Notes: generated by a model not told the origin, from the letters alone. A stretch of 46,707 nt of DNA from Neoroseomonas rubea (GCF_016106015.1 NZ_JACADQ010000008.1:1-46707); one strand, 5' to 3'; positions 6,701 through 14,478 are shown, counted from the stretch's first letter. Made by a program: numbers and translations.

Positions 6701-9221
6701 CCATGGCGGCCATGGCCTGGCGCTGATCTTCGGCAACCAGGGCCAGGACGCGATCATCACCGGCCCCGACGGCAAGGAGGCCTTCGGCGGCACTGAGAGC
6801 GACTTCATCCTCGGCGGCGAGGGCGGCGACTTCCTCCTCGGCAACGAGGGCGACGACTGGATCGAGGGCGGCAACGGCTTCGACGTGATCGCCGGCGACA
6901 ACTCGGAGCTGTTCTTCAACTCCTCGATCATCGGCCACGACGTGATGTTCGCCGGCCAGAACGAGAACGACTTCGACGCAGAGTCCGGCGACGACATCAT
7001 GGTCCAGGGCGAAAGCGTCATGCGCAGCGAGGGGATGTGGGGCTACGACTGGGCCAGCCACAAGGGCTTCAGCCGCGGTGCGGATGCCGACCTGACAGTG
7101 CCGATCTTCACGACCGACCAGGCGGAGACCCTGCGCAACCGCTTCGACCAGGTTGAGGCCCTGTCCGGCTCCAACTTCGCCGACGTCCTGCGCGGCGACA
7201 GCCGGAGCAGCCAGAACGCTCCCGAGGTTCCGGGCGCGGTCGAGAGCCAGATGCTCAACAATGAGCTGACCCAGGCCGGCGTTAACCGCATCGACGGGCT
7301 GCGGGAACTGATGGGCAACTTCGTCGCGGCGGCGCCGACCACGGGCGACCTCGAGAAGGTCATCGCCTTCGACCGAGGCAACATCCTGCTCGGCGGCGGC
7401 GGCGCGGACACGATCGAAGGCCGCGGCGGCGACGACGTGATCGACGGCGACGCCTGGCTCGACGTGCAGATCAAGGTGGACCTGCCGGGTACGGAGAACG
7501 ACCTCTTCGTCGACAGCCTGACCCAGATCCAGGCCGCCCTGCTGAGCGGCGCGATCAACCCGGGCCAGCTCAGCATCGTCCGCAGCATCCAGTACGCGCT
7601 GCCCTTCACCCTGGATCCGACCCGCGCGATCGACACCGCCGTCTATACGGGCAACCGCGCGGACTACGACTTCAGCATCAACGCCGATGGGTCCTGGACA
7701 GTGGCGCATACCCGCGGCACGCAGACGGACGGCACCGACCGGCTGCTGCACATCGAGCGGCTGCAGTTCGCCGACGGCGCCTGGGCGCCGCCGAATGCGA
7801 CGCTGACGCTGAGCGACCTGACGCCGACGGCGACGCGGATGCTGACCGCGACGCTGGTCGAACCTGACGGCTTCCAGGGCGGCGTCGCGCCGACCATCGT
7901 CTGGGAGATCCGCAACGGCAACGGCCCCTGGACGCAGGTGGCCACGGGCGAGACCTTCACGCCGCCGGCGAACATCGGCGGGGTGGGCAACTTCCTGCGG
8001 GTCAGCGCAACCTACGTGGACGCGCTGGGCGTGCAGGAAACGGTGTCCGTCACTTCGACCAAGGCGATCGGCGGCGTCTTCAACGACACCGCGGCCTCGA
8101 ACACGATCATCCTCGGCGATGCGGACAACATCGTCCTCGGCAACGGGGGCAACGACACCGTCATGGGCAACGGCGGCAATGACTCGATGGATGGCGGCGA
8201 CGGCAACGACCAGCTCTGGGGTGGTGTCGGCGACGACCTGCTGATCGGCGGCGCGGGCAATGACTCGCTCGGCGGCTGGGCCGGGGTGGATACGATGGAA
8301 GGCGGGACCGGCAACGACACTTACTATGTCGGCAACGCCGCCAGCATCCTGACCGAGGTCGCCGCCAATGGCGGCACCGACCTGGTGGTGACGAACCTCA
8401 GCGCCTTCACGCTCGGGGCCCACTTCGAGAACCTCACCTACAGCAACGGGAACGGCAGCTTCGCCGGCACGGGCAACGAACTCGGGAACCGGATCACCGC
8501 CGGAAGCAGCTCGTCGGCCACTTTGTCAGGCCTTGGCGGCAACGACACGCTCGAGGGCGGGAACGGCAACGACTCGCTGCTGGGCGGGGAAGGCAACGAC
8601 TCGCTGACCGGCGGGACCCTCGGCAATGACACGCTGGACGGTGGCGTCGGCGCGGACGTGATGAGCGGCGGCCAGGGCAACGACACCTACTTCGTCGACA
8701 ATGCCGGCGACGTCGTCACTGGCGAGATCCTGAACCTTGGCATCTTCGGTTCCTTCAACCTCGGGACCGACACGGTCATCACGACGCTGACGACCTACAC
8801 GCTTGGTACCTTCATCGAGAACCTGACCTACTCCGGCACGGCAAACTTCACGGGCTCCGGCAACGGTTTGGCGAACGTGATGATCGGAGCTGCAGGGCAG
8901 GACTCGCTCTCGGGCGGCGCCGGCAACGACCTGCTCGACGGCGGGGCGGCGAACGATCGTCTCACCGGCGGCACCGGCGCGGACCTGTTCCGCTTCGGCG
9001 CCAACTTCGGCGATGACGTCATCACGGACTTCGTCGCCGCAGGCACCGGCCAGGACCGCATCGACGTCCGCGGCCTGGGCCTGACGGTGGCAGATTTCGG
9101 CACCGCCATCACGGTGGCCGACAGCGGTGCCGGTGCCGTCATCTCCATGGCCGGTGGAACCGTCACGCTGACGGGCATCACCGCGGCCAACATCACCACG
9201 ACCGACTTCATCTTCTCCTGA
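3708..9221 (+). CDS. Secreted animal-type haem peroxidase with RTX calcium-binding repeats (MopA-like)
   Basis: An 1837-residue predicted type I secreted peroxidase. Residues about 200-900 are an animal-haem-peroxidase domain. FGQFFDHG holds the distal His242 and Asp241, GDGRGNEN holds the catalytic Arg475 and Glu478 (Asp241 and Glu478 match the two haem-ester residues of mammalian enzymes), and YRFGHSML holds the proximal His606. LNIARGRD lies near residue 686. The Ca-binding Asp after the distal His is Gly here. RTX nonapeptides (GGxGxDxxx type) lie at about 925-1070, 1225-1250, 1465-1540, 1605-1665 and 1725-1775; an Ig-like segment lies near 1365-1455. There is no N-terminal signal peptide; the last ~60 residues should carry the secretion signal. 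Related alphaproteobacterial proteins (MopA) are linked to Mn(II) oxidation; that activity here is inferred. No secretion ABC genes are in the window. ATG 3708 follows GGAG. Confidence 0.93.
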   Translation: MVTLVKHDLEFILRQIKIAEAHAAGTALTDIRVDAAGNVVGATDPGALAISNTLLPYGLRTVDGSYNNLNPGRELWGASNQPFINVLTTQYRNDLDGDSITFGAGTPGAVTLNNGNYDPNSNPSPRDTVVDADPRIISNLVIDQTIENPAAVSAGLAHAGLTGQALTDALAAVMAAPMVDPDGTGEIKDRKTVLESYGVVVNTTVNSGQNAHTVYLPNVAPDEGLSAPYNSWFTLFGQFFDHGLDLVKKNSESGTVYIPLQKDDPLYVEGAATNFMAMTRIDQTEPNNLTTPFVDQNQTYTSHASHQFFLREYVSVDGKPVATGKLLEGAKGGLATWGDIKAQAREVLGINLTDDFVGSVPLVKTDQYGNFVPGANGMPQVVILVETPAGSRNFVEELRSGAPGAPLDISGAARIANAFLDDIAHDAVPVIIGGALAADADDIAGNRITLKDQRGQNLEYDNELLDAHFITGDGRGNENIGLTAVHHVFHSEHNHLVEQVKLRALESGDIAFLNDWLLSDLPADTVLPAATDTAALEALAGTLNWDGERLFQAARFTNEMQYQHLVFEEFARKVQPDVDAFVFNASMDIDPAIFAEFAHVVYRFGHSMLNETVDLVSATGQKTSMDLFTAFLNPIAFDSNGTVSHEEAAAAVVRGMTAQVGNEIDEFVTDVLRNQLVGIPLDLAVLNIARGRDAGIPAFNEARRQFQEIAQGDTQLNAYTSWSDFAVNMRNPASIVNFIAAYGTHETITGETTVDGKRAAAMKLVFGGDGAPADRLDFLNARGAYAGGSLGGLEDVDLWVGGLAEKKMPFGGMLGSTFSFIFELQLENLQNGDRFYYLSRVQGLNLLNELENNSLAKMVMNNTTLGDQDYALPGDIFSTPDHTFYVDPAKQAVFGTPEPLVDDPTLAAMGVGGVERDTNFIRYNGADHIVVGGTDGNDTIISGGGDDALWGFDGNDRLEAGDGVDKVHGGKGDDIITNNATPIGEVDMLHGEEGNDVIHGGHGLALIFGNQGQDAIITGPDGKEAFGGTESDFILGGEGGDFLLGNEGDDWIEGGNGFDVIAGDNSELFFNSSIIGHDVMFAGQNENDFDAESGDDIMVQGESVMRSEGMWGYDWASHKGFSRGADADLTVPIFTTDQAETLRNRFDQVEALSGSNFADVLRGDSRSSQNAPEVPGAVESQMLNNELTQAGVNRIDGLRELMGNFVAAAPTTGDLEKVIAFDRGNILLGGGGADTIEGRGGDDVIDGDAWLDVQIKVDLPGTENDLFVDSLTQIQAALLSGAINPGQLSIVRSIQYALPFTLDPTRAIDTAVYTGNRADYDFSINADGSWTVAHTRGTQTDGTDRLLHIERLQFADGAWAPPNATLTLSDLTPTATRMLTATLVEPDGFQGGVAPTIVWEIRNGNGPWTQVATGETFTPPANIGGVGNFLRVSATYVDALGVQETVSVTSTKAIGGVFNDTAASNTIILGDADNIVLGNGGNDTVMGNGGNDSMDGGDGNDQLWGGVGDDLLIGGAGNDSLGGWAGVDTMEGGTGNDTYYVGNAASILTEVAANGGTDLVVTNLSAFTLGAHFENLTYSNGNGSFAGTGNELGNRITAGSSSSATLSGLGGNDTLEGGNGNDSLLGGEGNDSLTGGTLGNDTLDGGVGADVMSGGQGNDTYFVDNAGDVVTGEILNLGIFGSFNLGTDTVITTLTTYTLGTFIENLTYSGTANFTGSGNGLANVMIGAAGQDSLSGGAGNDLLDGGAANDRLTGGTGADLFRFGANFGDDVITDFVAAGTGQDRIDVRGLGLTVADFGTAITVADSGAGAVISMAGGTVTLTGITAANITTTDFIFS

Positions 9222-9228
9222 CGCGACA

Positions 9229-9255
9229 GGGCCCCGGGGCAACCCCCCGGGGCCC
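9229..9255. terminator. Strong bidirectional hairpin between convergent genes
   Basis: GGGCCCCGGGG and CCCCGGGGCCC are perfect 11-base arms around caacc. It lies between the stops of the peroxidase (plus) and the EamA exporter (minus). There is no T-run, but position and stability fit a shared terminator. Confidence 0.65.
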
Positions 9256-9269
9256 ATCGCCCTGCACGC

Positions 9270-10190
9270 TCAGCGCTTCACGCCGAGCGTGACTTCCCGG
9301 TGCCAGATGTACAGCCCGGCCCCGACCAGCACCCCGATCCCCGCGAAATCCCACCCATCCGGCAGTTCCGCCCAGATGAAGGCGCCCAGCGCGGTGGTCC
9401 AGACGATCCCGGCATACTCGAAGGGCGCCAGCAGCGTCGTCTCCCCGCTGCGATAGGCGCTCGTCATCAGCACCTGCGCCAGCGCCGAGACCGACCCGAT
9501 GGCGAACAGCAACGCCCATTGCAGCGGGCTCGGCCAGACCCAGACGGGCACGGAGGCGATGCCTGCGATGACCGCGGAGCCCGCGGCGAACCAGAAGACG
9601 ATCGCGACCGAACTCTCCCCGGCCTCCCCCATCCGCCGGATCGTGATCATGGCCAGCGCCCAGCCGACCGAACCCAGCAGGCAGAGAAGGACGGCAAGCC
9701 CTTCCCCCCTCAGCCCCTCGGAACCTGGCCGGACCATCAGCAGGACGCCCGCGAAGCCGACCAGCACGGCAAGCCCCCGTCGCCAGCCGACGCGTTCGCC
9801 GAGCAACGGAACCGACAGGACCGTCAGGAACAGCGGCATGGTGAAGCCGAGCGCCGTGACCGTCGCGAGCGGCAGGTGCACGTAGCCGTAGAAGGCTCCA
9901 ACCATGCCCATGAGGCCGAACAGCGTGCGCGCCGCGTGGCTCATCGGGTTGCGCGTGGCGAGCGCCGTCCAGCCGCCGCTCGCCATCACCACGGGCAGCA
10001 GCAGCGGGATGGCGAAAAGGTTGCGGAACAGGATCACTTCCGCGACCGGGATCCCGGAGCCGATCGCCTTCGCCGCGGCCGCGGCCAGCGCGAAGGTGGC
10101 CGAGGCGATCAGGACCAGAAGGATGCCCCGCCGCTGGGCGCGCGCCCGGGCGGCCGGGTCGGGCTGCGCGATGAGAGGGTCTGGGGTCAT
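9270..10190 (-). CDS. EamA/DMT-family transporter
   Basis: A 306-residue inner-membrane protein with about ten hydrophobic helices in two homologous halves, the layout of drug/metabolite (EamA) exporters. Recognisable pieces are the first helix after the RRGILLV segment, the LFRNLFAIPLLLP loop and, in the second half, ETTLLAPFEYAGIVW, typical of the family. The substrate is unknown. I start it at 10190 (MTPDPL) because upstream in-frame starts at 10229 and 10331 would run into the divergent nudix gene at 10228. It converges on the peroxidase gene and the two share the hairpin at 9229. Confidence 0.85.
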   Translation of the reverse strand: MTPDPLIAQPDPAARARAQRRGILLVLIASATFALAAAAAKAIGSGIPVAEVILFRNLFAIPLLLPVVMASGGWTALATRNPMSHAARTLFGLMGMVGAFYGYVHLPLATVTALGFTMPLFLTVLSVPLLGERVGWRRGLAVLVGFAGVLLMVRPGSEGLRGEGLAVLLCLLGSVGWALAMITIRRMGEAGESSVAIVFWFAAGSAVIAGIASVPVWVWPSPLQWALLFAIGSVSALAQVLMTSAYRSGETTLLAPFEYAGIVWTTALGAFIWAELPDGWDFAGIGVLVGAGLYIWHREVTLGVKR

Positions 10191-10227
10191 GGACGTTTCG
10201 GGGGCCGGAGGGTAGGGTCCGACGCGC

Positions 10228-10869
10228 ATGAAGGCCAGACCTCCCAAGGCGAAGCCGATCCCCCCGCACCCGGACGTGACGCTGCTCTCGGACGAGGTTG
10301 TCTGGGATGGCCGCTTCCCGCTGCAACGCATCCGCTTCCGAAAGCGCCGCTTCGATGGCGGGGAAAGCGGCGTGCAGACCTGGGAGTTGTGGCGCCGCGG
10401 CTTCGCGGTGGCCGTGCTGCCCTGGGATCCCTGGCATGACCGCGTCGCGCTGATCGAGCAGTTCCGCCTGCCCGCGCTGGCGGCGGGGCTCGAGCCGCTG
10501 ATGGTCGAATGCCCCGCCGGGCTGATGGAGGAGGGCGAGGACCCGATCGAAGCCGCGCGGCGCGAGGTGCTGGAGGAAACCGGCCTGGCGCCGGACCGCT
10601 TCGCCTCCCTCGGCCGCTACATCCTGAACCAGGGTGGGTCCGACGAGACGATCAACCTCTTCGTCGCGCGCGTGCGCCTGCCCGAGGAAGGTCTCGCCGG
10701 CCATCATGGCCTCGAGAGCGAGCATGAGGATATCCGCCTGACGGTGCTGCCGGCAGAGGAGGCGATCGCGATGCTCGACGACAACCGCATGTGCAACGCG
10801 ACCGGCGCGCTCTGCCTGTCCGGCTTCGCGCGGCGCCGCGCGGCCCTGATCGAAGACTGGAAGGACTGA
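10228..10869 (+). CDS. NUDIX hydrolase, ADP-ribose pyrophosphatase type
   Basis: A 213-residue cytoplasmic NUDIX enzyme that probably hydrolyses ADP-ribose or a related nucleoside diphosphate derivative. The full NUDIX signature (Gx5Ex7REUxEExGU) runs from Gly98 to Leu120, with Arg112-Glu113 and Glu116-Glu117 for metal binding. The N-terminal beta-rich part with VALIEQFRLPAL and the EhDIxLT-type loop resemble NudF-like ADP-ribose hydrolases. It opens a run of four plus-strand genes; its TGA abuts the next ATG with no gap. The substrate is an inference from similarity, and other sugar nucleotides are possible. Confidence 0.87.
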   Translation: MKARPPKAKPIPPHPDVTLLSDEVVWDGRFPLQRIRFRKRRFDGGESGVQTWELWRRGFAVAVLPWDPWHDRVALIEQFRLPALAAGLEPLMVECPAGLMEEGEDPIEAARREVLEETGLAPDRFASLGRYILNQGGSDETINLFVARVRLPEEGLAGHHGLESEHEDIRLTVLPAEEAIAMLDDNRMCNATGALCLSGFARRRAALIEDWKD

Positions 10870-11592
10870 ATGGCGACGGAACTGGCCTATCGAGACGATG
10901 CCTATGCACGTGAGATCGCCGCGCGCGTGATCGCCGCGACGCCCGAGGGCATCGTCCTCGACCGCACCAACTTCTACGCGCGCGCCGGCGGACAGCCCGG
11001 CGATCTCGGCGCCCTGCGCTGGGCGGGCGGGGAGATGGCAGTGGCCGACACGCTGAAGGGGCCGGAGGACACGGTGCTGCACCTCCCCGCCCCAGGCGCC
11101 GCGCTGCCGCCGGTGGGCGCGGAGGTCACGGCCATACTCGATTGGCCGCGGCGCCACCGGCTGATGCGCATGCACACGACGCTGCACCTGCTGTGCAGCC
11201 TGATCCCCGGCGCAGGGGTCACCGGCGGGCAGATCGGCGCCGACAAGTCCCGGCTCGACTTCGACCTGCCGGACCCGCCGACCAAGGACGCGCTGACCGA
11301 AGGACTGAACGCGCTGATCGCCGCGAACCATCCGGTCACCGAGCGCTGGATCAGCGAGGAGGAACTCGACGCCAATCCCGGCCTGGTGCGCACCCTGTCG
11401 GTGCAGCCGCCGCGCGGGTCGGGCCGCATCCGCCTCGTGCGCATCGGGCCCGAGGAGGCGCCGGTCGACCTCCAGCCCTGCGGCGGGACGCATGTGCGCG
11501 CGACGGGCGAGATCGGCCGCGTCGAGGTGGCGAAGATCGAGAACAAGGGCCGCGCGAACCGGCGCGTGTCCATCGTGCTGGTCGGGGAGTGA
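10870..11592 (+). CDS. Stand-alone alanyl-tRNA editing protein (AlaX-like)
   Basis: A 240-residue homologue of the editing domain of alanyl-tRNA synthetase. AlaX proteins hydrolyse mischarged tRNA(Ala), chiefly Ser-tRNA(Ala), in trans. The zinc motif is complete: HTTLH (His102, His106) and CGGTH (Cys204, His208). The N-terminal part contains TNFYARAGGQPGD, the typical substrate-cleft segment, and its length fits the medium AlaX class. It starts directly after the nudix stop and ends five bases before the sulfurtransferase start, so the four genes are likely one transcript. No aminoacylation domain is present. Confidence 0.9.
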   Translation: MATELAYRDDAYAREIAARVIAATPEGIVLDRTNFYARAGGQPGDLGALRWAGGEMAVADTLKGPEDTVLHLPAPGAALPPVGAEVTAILDWPRRHRLMRMHTTLHLLCSLIPGAGVTGGQIGADKSRLDFDLPDPPTKDALTEGLNALIAANHPVTERWISEEELDANPGLVRTLSVQPPRGSGRIRLVRIGPEEAPVDLQPCGGTHVRATGEIGRVEVAKIENKGRANRRVSIVLVGE

Positions 11593-11597
11593 CGCGC

Positions 11598-12440
11598 ATG
11601 GAGATGCTGGTCTCGACGGAATGGCTCGCGGGGGAACTCGGCAAGCCCGACCTGCTGGTGTTCGACTGCTCCACCTTCCTGCCGAACGAGCCGGGTAACA
11701 AGCACGACGCCTTCCGGGCCGCGCGCATCCCGGGTGCCAGGATGTTCGACATCGACGCCATCGCGGACAAGGAGACCGATCTGCCGCACATGGTGCCGAC
11801 GCCGGCCGCCTTCGCGCGGATGGCGGGCGCGCTCGGCATCTCCAACGGCCACCGCATCGTCTTCTACGACCAGCACGGGCTGCGCTCCTCGCCGCGCGGC
11901 TGGTGGATGATGCGGCTGTTCGGGCATGACCGCGTGGCGGTGCTCGATGGCGGACTGCCGGCCTGGGTGAAGGAAGGCCGCCCGACCGAAAGCGGCGAGG
12001 CCCCTGCCCCCGCGCCCGCGACCTTCGTGGCGGACTTCCGCGCCGGGATGCTGGCGGGCATCGGCGACGTGAAGCGGATCGTCGCGGATGGTTCCGCGCT
12101 GGTCATCGACGCGCGCGCGAAAGGCCGCTTCGACGGCACGGCGGCGGAACCGCGCGCCGGCCTGCCTTCGGGGCACATGCCCGGCGCGGCCAATGTGCCG
12201 GTTACCGAGATGGCCGGCGCCGATGGCCGCATGAAGGACCCGGCGGCGCTGCGCGCGATCTTCGCTGCGGCGGGGGCGACGGGCGGCAGGCCGGTCGTCA
12301 CCTCCTGCGGATCCGGCGTCACCGCCTGCGTGCTGGCCTTCGGCCTGGTGCGCGCGGGCCTGCCGGAACCCGCCGTCTATGACGGCTCCTGGACCGAATG
12401 GGCGTCCCGCCCGGAAACCCCGAAAGAGAAGAGCGCCTGA
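11598..12440 (+). CDS. sseA: 3-mercaptopyruvate/thiosulfate sulfurtransferase
   Basis: A 280-residue tandem-rhodanese enzyme that transfers sulfur from 3-mercaptopyruvate (or thiosulfate) to a thiophilic acceptor. The N-terminal inactive rhodanese domain has HIPGA-like RIPGARMFDID; the C-terminal domain carries the active loop CGSGVTA with Cys237. The CGSGV loop is the mercaptopyruvate sulfurtransferase form, as opposed to CRKGVT of classic rhodanese. ATG 11598 lies five bases after the AlaX stop; earlier in-frame codons fall inside AlaX. With the PLP lyase gene one base downstream it suggests a cysteine/sulfur metabolism unit. Confidence 0.9.
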   Translation: MEMLVSTEWLAGELGKPDLLVFDCSTFLPNEPGNKHDAFRAARIPGARMFDIDAIADKETDLPHMVPTPAAFARMAGALGISNGHRIVFYDQHGLRSSPRGWWMMRLFGHDRVAVLDGGLPAWVKEGRPTESGEAPAPAPATFVADFRAGMLAGIGDVKRIVADGSALVIDARAKGRFDGTAAEPRAGLPSGHMPGAANVPVTEMAGADGRMKDPAALRAIFAAAGATGGRPVVTSCGSGVTACVLAFGLVRAGLPEPAVYDGSWTEWASRPETPKEKSA

Positions 12441-12441
12441 G

Positions 12442-13647
12442 ATGCCCGACGATTCCGCCAAGCCGCCGCACGCCGAGCATCGTTTCGCGACGCGCATGTC
12501 CCATGCCGGCCGCGCCGGCACGCGCGTGCATGGCTTCGTCAACCCGCCGGTGCATCGCGGATCGACGGTGCTGCACCCGGATTGCGAAAGCCGCCGGACC
12601 TTCTCGAAGGACCGCTTCAACCGGGTGATGACCTACGGCACGCAGGGTGGCCCAACCCAGTACGCGCTGGAGGACGTGATCTGCGAGATCGAGGGCGGCA
12701 CGCGCTGCACCCTCGTCGGCACGGGCCTCGCCGCGGTGACGGTGCCGCTAATGGCCTATCTCAAGGCGGGCGACCATTGCCTGATGCCGGACAGCGTCTA
12801 TGGCCCGGCGCGCAACATCGCCAACGGGCTGCTCGCCAACTACGGCATCGAGACCACATTCTACGACCCGGCGATCGACGAGGCCGGCATCGCCGCGCTG
12901 ATGAAGCCGAACACGAAGGTGCTCTACACCGAGAGCCCGGGCAGCCACACTTTCGAGCTGCAGGATATCCCGGCGCTCGCCCGCGCCGCGCATGTGCGCG
13001 GCGCCAAGGTGCTGATGGACAACACCTGGGGCATCCATCACTTCCAGCCCTTCAAGCACGGCGTCGACGTGTCGATCCAGGCGCTGACGAAATATGTCGG
13101 CGGGCATTCGGACGTGCTGCTCGGCTCCATCACGGTGGCCAGCGAGGAAGACCACCTGATCGTCCGCGGCGCGGCGTCCCAGATGGGGCATTTCGCCGCA
13201 CCCGACGATTGCTGGCTGGCGCTGCGCGGCGCGCGGACCATGCCGGTGCGCCTGCGCCAGCAGGAGGAAAGCGGGCTTGCAGTCGCCCGCTGGTTCGAAG
13301 GCCGGCCCGAGGTCCAGCGCGTGCTGCATCCCGCCCTGCCCTCGCATCCGCAGCACGCCCTGTTCAAGCGCGACTTCACCGGCGGCTGCAGCCTGTTCGG
13401 CGTGGTGTTCCAGCCGCGCTACGCGGAGGCTGACATCTTCCGCTTCATCGATAGCCTGGCGCTGTTCGGCATCGGCGCCTCCTGGGGCGGCTATGAGAGC
13501 CTCGCCCTGCCGACGACCGGCTTCATCACGCGCACCGCGACCAGCGCCGACCTCGGCGGCTACACGGTGCGCATCCATATCGGGCTCGAGGATGTGGCGG
13601 ACTTGATCGCCGACCTCGAGTGCGGCCTGGCGACCCTGCCGACGTAA
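12442..13647 (+). CDS. metC: Cystathionine beta-lyase (Cys/Met metabolism PLP enzyme)
   Basis: A 401-residue PLP-dependent enzyme predicted to cleave cystathionine to homocysteine, pyruvate and ammonia. The PLP lysine is Lys217 in QALTKYVGGHSD; the DNTWGIHHFQP loop and the ending LPTTGFITRTATSAD..VRIHIGLED are typical of the MetC branch in proteobacteria. The start is one base past the sseA stop (TGAGATG), with a GAAAGAGAAGAG-type ribosome site in the end of sseA. It is adjacent to a sulfurtransferase that uses sulfur-amino-acid products. Cystathionine gamma-lyase or synthase activity is a less likely alternative. Confidence 0.87.
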   Translation: MPDDSAKPPHAEHRFATRMSHAGRAGTRVHGFVNPPVHRGSTVLHPDCESRRTFSKDRFNRVMTYGTQGGPTQYALEDVICEIEGGTRCTLVGTGLAAVTVPLMAYLKAGDHCLMPDSVYGPARNIANGLLANYGIETTFYDPAIDEAGIAALMKPNTKVLYTESPGSHTFELQDIPALARAAHVRGAKVLMDNTWGIHHFQPFKHGVDVSIQALTKYVGGHSDVLLGSITVASEEDHLIVRGAASQMGHFAAPDDCWLALRGARTMPVRLRQQEESGLAVARWFEGRPEVQRVLHPALPSHPQHALFKRDFTGGCSLFGVVFQPRYAEADIFRFIDSLALFGIGASWGGYESLALPTTGFITRTATSADLGGYTVRIHIGLEDVADLIADLECGLATLPT

Positions 13648-13655
13648 CGCGGCCG

Positions 13656-13682
13656 CCGGCCCGGGCGCGTGGCCCGGGCCGG
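13656..13682. terminator. Hairpin shared by metC and the convergent lipoprotein gene
   Basis: CCGGCCCGGG and CCCGGGCCGG are perfect 10-base arms around a seven-base loop, in the 44-base gap between two convergent genes. Confidence 0.6.
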
Positions 13683-13691
13683 GGGCGTCCT

Positions 13692-13931
13692 TCAGCGGCT
13701 CTGGTTCGAGCGGCCGATCGCGTAGCCGGAGGCGCCGCCGACACCGGCACCGATCAGCGCGCCCCAGCCTGCATTGCCGGAGAGCGACCCGAGCGCCGCG
13801 CCGCCGAGCGCGCCGATCCCGGCACCGGTCGCGGTGGCACGCTGCGTGTCGCTCATCCCGGCGCAACCGGCGAGGCCGAGGCCCAGCGCCAGCACGGCGC
13901 CCAGGCGAAGGGTCTTGTGCTTCGTCATCAT
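13692..13931 (-). CDS. Small glycine-zipper outer-membrane lipoprotein
   Basis: A 79-residue predicted lipoprotein. The signal peptide (residues 1-22) ends in a lipobox LAGC with Cys23. The rest is a glycine-zipper region (GAGIGALGGAALGSLSG, then GALIGAGVGGASGYAIG) expected to form a two-helix hairpin in or at the outer membrane, as in the YMGG/SlyB-like groups. Ribosome site AAGGAGAA precedes a double ATG (13931, 13928). It is the second gene of a pair with the Rap1a-like gene, 14 bases apart. The function is unknown; envelope maintenance is a guess. Confidence 0.82.
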   Translation of the reverse strand: MMTKHKTLRLGAVLALGLGLAGCAGMSDTQRATATGAGIGALGGAALGSLSGNAGWGALIGAGVGGASGYAIGRSNQSR

Positions 13932-13945
13932 CGTTCTCCTTCCTC

Positions 13946-14359
13946 TCAGCGCCGGCGCGCAGCCGGCCGCGGGCAGGGATAGGTCGCGGCGGCGTAGCGC
14001 AGCGCGCCCTCGACCGCGCGGGTCCCCGCATGCTGCTGGTTCGCCGCGACCCAGGCGACGAAGCCGGATGCCACCTGTTCGAGCGACGGCGACGGGTTCG
14101 GCATGCAGAAGGCCGGGGGCGCGGCGCGCGGCCCGGTCGTGTACATCGCATGCGCCTGGCCAACGGTGACGAGCACCGCATAGCAGACGGAACGGGACGC
14201 AAGGGCGTTCGCATCCCCTTCCGACGGGCCGCAGGCCCGCGCAAGTTCGGCGGTGGTGAACAGCGGCGGTGCTGTTCCCTGCGCCGAGGCGGGCGCTGCC
14301 ATCGCCGCAAGCGCAAACATGCCCGCACCGAACAGGCGCGGGATCGATCCTAGACTCAT
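13946..14359 (-). CDS. Exported Rap1a/Tai-like protein
   Basis: A 137-residue exported protein with a signal peptide (about residues 1-26, ending PASAQ) and four cysteines (43, 59, 85, 129) that could form two disulfides. The layout LFTTAELARAC, SVCYAVLVTVGQA, FCMPNPSPSLEQV and a final ATYPC matches the Rap1a/Tai family, named after type VI amidase immunity proteins but also common as orphan periplasmic proteins. No effector or T6SS gene is near, so immunity is not supported. ATG 14359 was chosen for its AAGGAGA ribosome site and signal peptide; the frame is open to 14494 without another good start. Confidence 0.75.
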   Translation of the reverse strand: MSLGSIPRLFGAGMFALAAMAAPASAQGTAPPLFTTAELARACGPSEGDANALASRSVCYAVLVTVGQAHAMYTTGPRAAPPAFCMPNPSPSLEQVASGFVAWVAANQQHAGTRAVEGALRYAAATYPCPRPAARRR

Positions 14360-14478
14360 GGCAGGTCTCCTTCCCCGAGGGACTCGCCGACGCTGCGCGG
14401 CGGTCCGCTCAAGCATCCGTGAATGGACATGCAACATCAAGGAGGAAGGGAAGATGCGCGGGCCGGCGGAATGGCGCG
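14360..14478. other. 119-base gap between zur and the Rap1a-like gene
   Basis: It should hold the promoter of the Rap1a-like gene. On the plus strand it has a strong Shine-Dalgarno (AAGGAGG) eight bases before ATG 14454, which would open a 28-codon arginine- and proline-rich frame antisense to the end of zur. I do not call that a gene. Confidence 0.4.

Noticed and set aside
3942-8423. Very long minus-strand open frame (1493 codons) opposite the peroxidase gene
   Set aside because: It mirrors the RTX and peroxidase coding strand; the product is Val/Asp/His/Arg-rich low-complexity sequence without domains or a ribosome site. GC-rich genes often have open antisense frames.
6480-8970. Tandem DNA repeats resembling a repeat array or CRISPR
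   Set aside because: The periodicity is about 27 bases and is explained by RTX nonapeptides (GGxGxDxxx) in the coding frame; there are no constant repeats with unique spacers.
10191-10331. Longer start for the EamA exporter at 10331 or 10229
   Set aside because: Both run into the divergent nudix gene and add no transmembrane sequence; 10190 leaves a 37-base divergent gap.
9208-11493. Minus-strand open frame of 761 codons
   Set aside because: It spans the EamA, nudix and AlaX genes in a wrong frame, crosses both strands of known genes and has no recognisable domain.
13946-14359. Type VI secretion immunity gene
   Set aside because: The family name suggests it, but no effector, VgrG, Hcp or PAAR gene is present; orphan members of this family are common.
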